Shown here: in pieces, positions 58,759-64,000 of the stretch | Layout of the letters: each line of letters opens with the position of its first letter | Position numbering within the stretch: position 1 is the first letter of the stretch | Assembly: GCA_932294295.1 (NCBI GenBank) | Contig: OW028584.1 | Span: 28,573,970-28,637,969 of the forward strand | DNA from: Alitta virens | Lineage: Eukaryota; Annelida; Polychaeta; Phyllodocida; Nereididae | Length of the DNA stretch: 64,000 nucleotides | Reading direction: 5' to 3' | Program-made: the position numbers and the translations under genes | The notes under the pieces: model-generated | Databases searched by the model: none | Told to the model about the DNA's origin: nothing | Seen by the model: the letters and a program-made list of their open reading frames with translations, nothing else

Positions 58759-59143
58759 AAGTTGGTTCAGGTAAAGTGTTTACTTTTGCTGGTTGTTCAT
58801 ACTAAAATGCCCATGATGACTCATGATCCTATGCAATGATGACTCAGCTTAGGCCCCTGGTCAACATTGCAAGCACCACGTGGCCGAAGATGCCAGTGTA
58901 GTCGACACGGGGATATGGTTCACTGAAAATACTTTAAACGTAATAATGTCTGCAAACAGGCAAATCATGACTAATCAAATGCAAGTAAGCAACAGAGTTG
59001 CAAGTGCCATATCACTTGCTCATCAATGATGAGTCATAACCACCAGGGTGAGTATAATGGAACAGATAGGAACATTAGTCATTATAGCTAATTTTCATAA
59101 TTATGATTAACAAGCAAAATGAAGCACGTTACCTAAACCAACT
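58759..59143. mobile_element. Candidate palindrome-ended element
   Basis: The left end aagttggttcaggtaaagtg and right end cacgttacctaaaccaact are imperfect inverted repeats. The interior holds repeats of atgatgactcatgatcc. A related inverted copy lies at 62775-62905. Confidence 0.55.
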
Positions 59144-59381
59144 GTAACCATGGTGACTCCATGTTTTACAGTTCATAGAATTGATATTTAAACTTTCCTT
59201 GCCTTCTTCTGCTAAAAACTGCATTGACGAGTCACACTCCTATATATTTTATTATAGCTGTTCTATCACATGATGACTTATGGGTCCTTATGTAATTCCG
59301 TAAATATTTTTTGTTAGAGCATAGTATCATCATTGATTAAACATTGTTTTAAAGCTTGCAATGCCAAGAATAAGAAAATCC

Positions 59382-59582
59382 GTGTTGCCAATTTTTCAAA
59401 TAAGTTTCTGTTGCCATGGCAACGGATTTTATTTTATTTTTCAGCTGAAACCACACTTGACTATAATTGACACAAATTTGTACTTGTAAACTAACATTAT
59501 AATTACGCTGTTTTATTGAATATCATTACAAAACAAAAGAGTTGCCATGGCAACCAAACCTTACATGAAAAATTGGCAACAT
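59382..59582. mobile_element. 200-bp inverted-repeat element with two perfect X-boxes
   Basis: Outer arms: gtgttgccaatttttcaaat and catgaaaaattggcaacat. Inside each arm lies GTTGCCATGGCAAC, a perfect 14-bp palindrome matching the RFX X-box consensus (59410-59423 and 59541-59554). Confidence 0.7.
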
Positions 59583-59865
59583 CACCTTTCTGACTCGGGA
59601 TGATATGATGAATCAAATGATGTATCATACTCAGCTCTAACATGAAATTTTACTGGAACCTATTTTCCTACATATGCTACCCCACAATAAGGTAGTAGTT
59701 CAATCACTGTTATCCCATGTTTCTATCACTATAGTGGGCAGGTGGTGTCACTGTAGTTTTTCCTTGTCATTAGTGCCAAGGTTCAGTGAGTGCAGGATCC
59801 TCACATGATTATCCAATGCCACGAATGCATGTATGGGTCATCAAGGCAACTTAAACACAAAAATG
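59583..59865. other. Non-coding gap
   Basis: Nothing recognised. Confidence 0.4.
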
Positions 59866-59867
59866 TA

Positions 59868-60016
59868 CAGTTAGTTTCATTAAAAACGGCCCGTCAAATT
59901 GAAACTAGACAAAGCTGTCATAGCTGGCTACTCAAAACCGGACCTAAAAGTACATAGCTATAGAAGAGGACACAGCACAGACAGCAAGAGCCGACCGTAT
60001 CTTATGAAACTAACTG
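59868..60016 (-). mobile_element. Tc1/mariner-like MITE, copy 4 (internally deleted)
   Basis: TA|CAGTTAGTTTCAT at the left and ATGAAACTAACTG|TA at the right give the best-preserved TIRs of the family. The interior is shortened to about 120 bases and lacks most of the body of copy 3. Confidence 0.88.
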
Positions 60017-60018
60017 TA

Positions 60019-61019
60019 GTTCCATGTGTCGCCAATGACTCATCCAGTGCCATTTTCACTTTACAAGTGAGCTAAAGTTGACATATCAATTCTACCAACT
60101 GTTACTGCTTGTGTACGTATTTAATTGGCTTTAGTTATTTTACTTGCGCAGTGCTTCATACTGTAATCTCTATCGTAAAACAAGGCTGGAGCAGGTGGTT
60201 GGAACTACTTCCAACATTAGCTTATCCCTCTGCTAATCTTTGTGACCTACATATAATCATTGGTAATGGTTGTCTGCATGCAAACCAAACATAATGTAGT
60301 GCAGTGTTTTTCTTAGACCAAGTGAGATAACCAGATAGATATCTACTTCACCAACAAGATTATAAGGCCAAAGAAGAAAAGTAAAAAAAAATGAAAGAAA
60401 CATTAGGTGCTATAGTGAGGTGGTCTTAATAGTGAGGTTGTTATGAAATTGAAGTGGTATATGGGTTATTCCACAGAAACGGTGCACCCCCTGTCCCTCA
60501 ACTTTCAAATGTGATTATAACATGCAAAATGATTTTAATATTAATATTAATTTGGTATGAGAATGGGCAGACCAATGTTAAGATATAAACACACACAAGA
60601 AAATTTGTAGGAGTCTGTCGTAACTGATATGTTGGCCTTTTTTGCTGTAAAATGCACTAAAAGGACATTTCCCACACCTCATTTTATATATCTCTTTACC
60701 CTGCTATACTCAGGAGAAGTTAGATTTTCAACTGGAGAAGAGAATTGTGAAATATTTGCAGTTCCAATAACATTACCCATATTTTAAAGTTTGTTCACCG
60801 ATAGATGAAAAACAAAAATTGTTAGGTTTGTGCACTTTTCAAGAGATAAAAGCACTGACATGGGGGACTCAAGGATGTCTGCTTCTCTTACACATTTTGA
60901 ATAATACTTTTAAATTTTTAAGGAAAAGAGTTTGTATTGCAGGGGGATACTTTCATGCACGTCATTCACGCCAATTAATCTTCTGATATTTCATTACATA
61001 AAATTGTTAATTCAAACCC
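60019..61019. other. Non-coding stretch
   Basis: No recognised gene. Confidence 0.4.
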
Positions 61020-61546
61020 GACTTTACCAGGAAACTCGGGTTCTAGTAAATGGAGAATACCTTACTGGAGGAATATGATTTAAGCCTCTTAAGGATGATA
61101 ATCTCCGGAAGGAAAGCGGAAGTCCCTCACATGGGATAGTTCATGATACACGTGTGTACAAAAAGGTTAAATGTACTATCACTGCAAGATAAGAGAACTG
61201 AAGCCAAAGGATTCCTTATTAGATCAAGGACGTATGGTTGAAGCATTTGCAAATGACAGTACTCGCTCTTTTTGGAAGGAAGTTAATAGAGCCATGCCAA
61301 ATAAACGCCACAGTCCCACTCACATCGATGGAGTTACTAATCCTGATGACATTTGCGAGTTCCAGAGGACTAAGTATGAAAACATTTTGAATTCTAGTCA
61401 GAGCATATCTAAGTGGTCTGAATGACTCTGAATCACTTCTTCAAATTATTCAAAGTGAAATTGATTATGGAAATAAGCCTCATTGTTGAATTACAAGTAA
61501 GGATGTTCAAGATGCTGTCAATTTGCTTGAACAGGACAAAGACAGT
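61020..61546 (+). pseudogene. LINE ORF2 fragment, endonuclease to reverse transcriptase linker
   Basis: In changing frames the strand reads PYWRNMI, then ESGSPSHGIVHDT (from 61115), then RSFWKEVNRAMPNKRHSP and HIDGVTNPDDICEFQ (61171-61425), then SEIDYGNKPHC and DVQDAVNLLEQDKD up to 61546. These blocks follow the order of the linker upstream of the reverse transcriptase in Jockey-type ORF2 (W-x-G-P, FWK-x, IDG, FA-x-Y). It has several frameshifts and stops and does not reach reverse transcriptase motifs. Confidence 0.75.
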
Positions 61547-61590
61547 GTTTTTGATTAATTAAAATTCAATTCAATTCAAATTTTTATCTC
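61547..61590 (-). mobile_element. 44-bp nested LINE tail with 11-bp TSD
   Basis: The insert lies between identical acaaagacagt at 61536-61546 and 61591-61601. On the minus strand it reads gataaaaatttgaattgaat..., an A-rich signal followed by TTGAA repeats, as in a LINE 3' end. It is an extremely 5'-truncated insertion into the older LINE fragment. Confidence 0.75.
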
Positions 61591-61601
61591 ACAAAGACAG
61601 T

Positions 61602-62394
61602 AGGATGTCTAAAAGGCCAAAGCCCATCGGTGTTGACACCCTGTACATGTATGCAGTTATATATATTTACAAGATTAACCAACAATGTCAATCATACTCA
61701 GTCATTCCGAAGCTCAAAAATGCAATTGTATCATACATGACCACAATATTTACAGGGGATAATATAGAGAAACACCAAATTTCTATCAGAGAGATGGAAC
61801 TGTGACATTAACTGCTTAAGATGTATCTTTCAACCAAATGTGATAAATTTAATGACTGAACTTGTGACTGCAAGAGATGATGAACTGTTTACACCTGGCC
61901 TCACCTGTAATGATATTCAATTTCGAATATTCTCACTATGTTATAAATAATTCTATAATAAGATGCATTATGTTACTTTACTCATGTAAAATACTGTGCA
62001 AATTGTACCAATAAAATGCTGTTATTTATAAAATGCTGTTATGTAAAGGTATAATGTACTCCTCCACATGCATTTCGGCTATTTTCTTTTACGAATAACC
62101 AACTATAAAATAGTAAATAATAGATGACTAAACTCTGCAAATTGACTGATATTGTATCTATATATATATATAAGTTTACTGAAAATGACACGATTCAATA
62201 ACCTACAGTTTTCTAACCCCAATTTTGCAACTGTTTACCAAGTAATGACACCTATCTGTGACAAAAAACCTACAGTGTATATTTCACCTTTTGTAATTGC
62301 CCAAGACTGCTGTTCACTCACACTGTGTGTCATCTAACTGAACACAGCCGCCCATATAATTTAGGCGATGTGACTTGTCACAGAGCGACTGATA
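61602..62394. other. Possible continuation of LINE remnant, then non-coding
   Basis: The first 200 bases may continue the older insertion (a frame reads IPKLKNAIVSYMTTIFTG) but no clear motif is left. Near 62010-62045 aaatgctgttat is duplicated. Confidence 0.35.
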
Positions 62395-62407
62395 GATTTC
62401 AGGGGAG

Positions 62408-62596
62408 TGGGTGCGTGGGTGATTAGGGCTTTACGTTCTGTATTTCTGCACCAGTTGGGCTAATTAGGACAGGCAGAGATCATGGCAATGAGACGAAGGA
62501 TGAAACAGCCATCCAACTTAGGCTCAACCGGGAATCGAACCCGGGACCCAGCGGTTGTAAGCCCAGAGTGCTACCTCTGAGCTAGGCCCCCACCCT
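62408..62596 (-). mobile_element. tRNA-derived SINE, family 1, full-length copy
   Basis: 189 bases between perfect gatttcaggggag duplications (62395-62407 and 62597-62609). The head keeps an A box (TAGCTCAGAGGTAG) and a consensus B box (GGTTCGATTCCCGG). It is the best reference copy in the window. Confidence 0.93.
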
Positions 62597-62609
62597 GATT
62601 TCAGGGGAG

Positions 62610-62774
62610 CAAGAGGCATGGTGAGGGAACAAGGATTTGGCTGCTTCCAGACATGATTACATGTGAAGCGAGTCCTAGATTCAGTGAACCATATATCCCT
62701 ATGTCCACTGCAATAACATTCTTAATGTTGACCAGCCTGCAATTCAGGTCCATAAGCTGTCGTTGAATGATACA
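62610..62774. other. Non-coding gap
   Basis: Nothing recognised. Confidence 0.4.
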
Positions 62775-62905
62775 AATGCCCATGATGACTCATGATCCCA
62801 TACAATAATGACTCATTATTGCATGGGATCATAAGTTATTATGGGCATTTCAATATGCATAATTAGTAATTTGAAAAGTAAGCACTTTACATGAACCAAC
62901 TGTAA
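62775..62905. repeat. Hairpin plus end sequence related to 58759-59143
   Basis: The arms 62775-62808 (aatgcccatgatgactcatg...) and 62814-62849 (...ataagttattatgggcatt) pair almost fully. The right end agcactttacatgaaccaac matches the ends of the element at 58759-59143. Confidence 0.65.
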
Positions 62906-62993
62906 TATTCACTGCTTGATAATGAAAGTATTATATTATATAACTTTTCATCACACGATTATAGCTGCACCAACTCAGCCTAGATACAATGTC

Positions 62994-63440
62994 TTCTGAC
63001 TGTTCCATGGTGCTCACAAGAAACTTCCGATATAAAAAGAGCATCAAAGTGGTGGGTGTGTGGATTAGGGCTTTATGTCCTGTATTTCTGCACCTGATGG
63101 GCTAGTTAGGACAGGCAGGGACCATGGCAATGGGATGAAGGATGAAACAACCATCCGACTTAGGCTCGACCGGGAATCGAACCCGACACCCACTGGTTGG
63201 AGCCCAGCACCTTCCAATGCGACCAAGGCTACCAACTCGTAAGAGACAGTACTTTGGTCTGTACAGACTTTAAGACTTGGAATGGCCACTTTCCAAGATG
63301 TGACAAGGTCTCCTGTGGTTTGCCCAAAATGGTCAAATCGATGGGAACTCCTACAAGTACAAAGACATTGTCAAGTTTAAGTGTCTACAAGGTTATGAGA
63401 TCAAAGCAACCTTATGCTATGATTATGACTAAGAGTACGG
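62994..63440 (+). pseudogene. Sushi/CCP-domain coding remnant, split by a SINE
   Basis: Before the SINE (to 63050) one frame reads DCSMVLTRNFRYKKSIKV. After it (from 63209) the same order continues with TFQCDQGYQLVRDSTLVC and WNGHFPRC. Together they supply the four cysteines, GY-x-L and W of one sushi domain. A second domain begins VSCGLPKMVK (63313 on) and continues one frame later with YKYKDIVKFKCLQGYEIK, so an indel lies near 63340; a TAA follows at 63430-63432. Sushi domains occur in secreted or cell-surface adhesion and complement-type proteins. The SINE and frameshift make this copy inactive. No splice sites were confirmed. Confidence 0.7.
63051..63208 (-). mobile_element. tRNA-derived SINE, family 1, head-truncated, inside the sushi remnant
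   Basis: The body and B-box region are present (ctcgaccgggaatcgaaccc), but the sequence leaves the family at gcccagc, so the A-box end of the head is missing. No target duplication is visible at the borders. Confidence 0.8.
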
Positions 63441-64000
63441 TGCTGACTCAATATTGGAAGATGCTGCACATAAAAAGGTGAGGCAGTGGGCTGATCAAGG
63501 AAATACTAAAACTGATGAGAGCTCTGCATGGACAAATACATCGTAAAACGGTTTCATACATTCTTTTAAAATTTATTAGATTACAAAAGTCACAAAAAGA
63601 CTAAAGTATATTATCACAAAACAATGTAAGAAACCTTCATCTTCTTGCAAAACAAAGCAAGGGATCTTTTTCAAAGTATTATGATATATACCAGCCTTTC
63701 ATTTTTCAAAAGTGTGAAATGTTTAAGCCCAAAATAACATATTATAGCGAAATATTACACTGGAAAATTGCATCCTGAAATGAAAAGAAAAAACCATGTT
63801 AATACAAATCTGCAATTTCTTTATTCAGAAGCCCCAGAAGCAATTTTCCCCCTCACCCTAGGGTTCTTGCGTGGAATGATAACTTTGAGATTCTCCATTT
63901 TGGCTTGGTTTAAAAAACGCTAGTGGTCAACCATCCATTCAAGCTGTCGCCATTTGTCAAACTTCTATCAAGCAATTGTCAGGGGCAGCCCAAGATTTGT
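63441..64000. other. Non-coding stretch
   Basis: No further sushi domain or other gene was recognised up to the end of the window. Confidence 0.4.

Noticed and set aside
62408..62596. True tRNA gene in the SINE head
   Set aside because: The head is fused to a 110-base body shared by five copies, and two full-length copies have target duplications.

Overview
The window looks like nuclear DNA of an animal, probably a marine invertebrate. It is AT-rich, has no bacterial-style gene packing, and holds tRNA-derived SINEs, LINE pieces of Jockey/CR1/L2 style, TIR transposons, many microsatellites, spliced-looking exons and remnants of sushi (CCP) domains. A mollusc-like genome is a guess; the sequence does not fix the species. 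No complete, clearly identifiable host gene is present. Protein-coding content is mostly transposon-derived.

Layout. 1-19.3 kb: AT-rich non-coding DNA with simple repeats, one tRNA-derived SINE, a Tc1/mariner-like MITE, palindromes, a 1.9 kb TIR element, a 175-bp tandem satellite and a decayed sushi exon behind a good splice acceptor. 19.76-22.89 kb: a 3.1 kb foldback element whose arms are each about 1 kb, with TAA target duplications. 24.1-28.2 kb: a tandem repeat, the 3' end of a LINE, a possible small gene with an RFX X-box-like site upstream, a 5'-truncated SINE and a second tRNA-type SINE. 30.4-33 kb: a second MITE copy and a SINE with a perfect 15-bp target duplication. 33.50-37.32 kb: a TIR element full of AACGTT-type repeats that encloses a spliced gene fragment. 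38.1-42.3 kb: a LINE piece, a 292-bp palindrome, a 586-bp TAA-flanked MITE and a third mariner-like MITE. 45.81-55.58 kb: a Ty3/gypsy LTR retrotransposon on the minus strand. 55.85-58.09 kb: a 22-bp satellite (30 units), a LINE 3' end and a GGAGA pentamer array. 58.7-64 kb: palindromic elements (one carries two perfect X-boxes), a fourth MITE copy, a LINE fragment with a nested 44-bp LINE tail, two more SINEs and a sushi-domain coding remnant interrupted by one of those SINEs.

The main item is the LTR retrotransposon. Its two 306-bp LTRs look identical and it has a 4-bp target duplication, so it inserted recently. Reading on the minus strand it has a Lys-tRNA-like primer binding site, gag with a zinc knuckle, a protease that begins in the -1 frame, reverse transcriptase/RNase H, a shortened integrase, and an extra 556-residue ORF with two C2H2 fingers and a C-terminal coiled coil. 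The H2C2 and catalytic core of integrase are missing in frame, the protease is frameshifted and a TAG separates it from reverse transcriptase. The copy is therefore young but apparently depended on proteins supplied by other copies. The SINE family also shows recent movement: two copies have perfect 13-15 bp target duplications and one 5'-truncated copy is still flanked by a 14-bp duplication, which points to LINE-type target-primed insertion.
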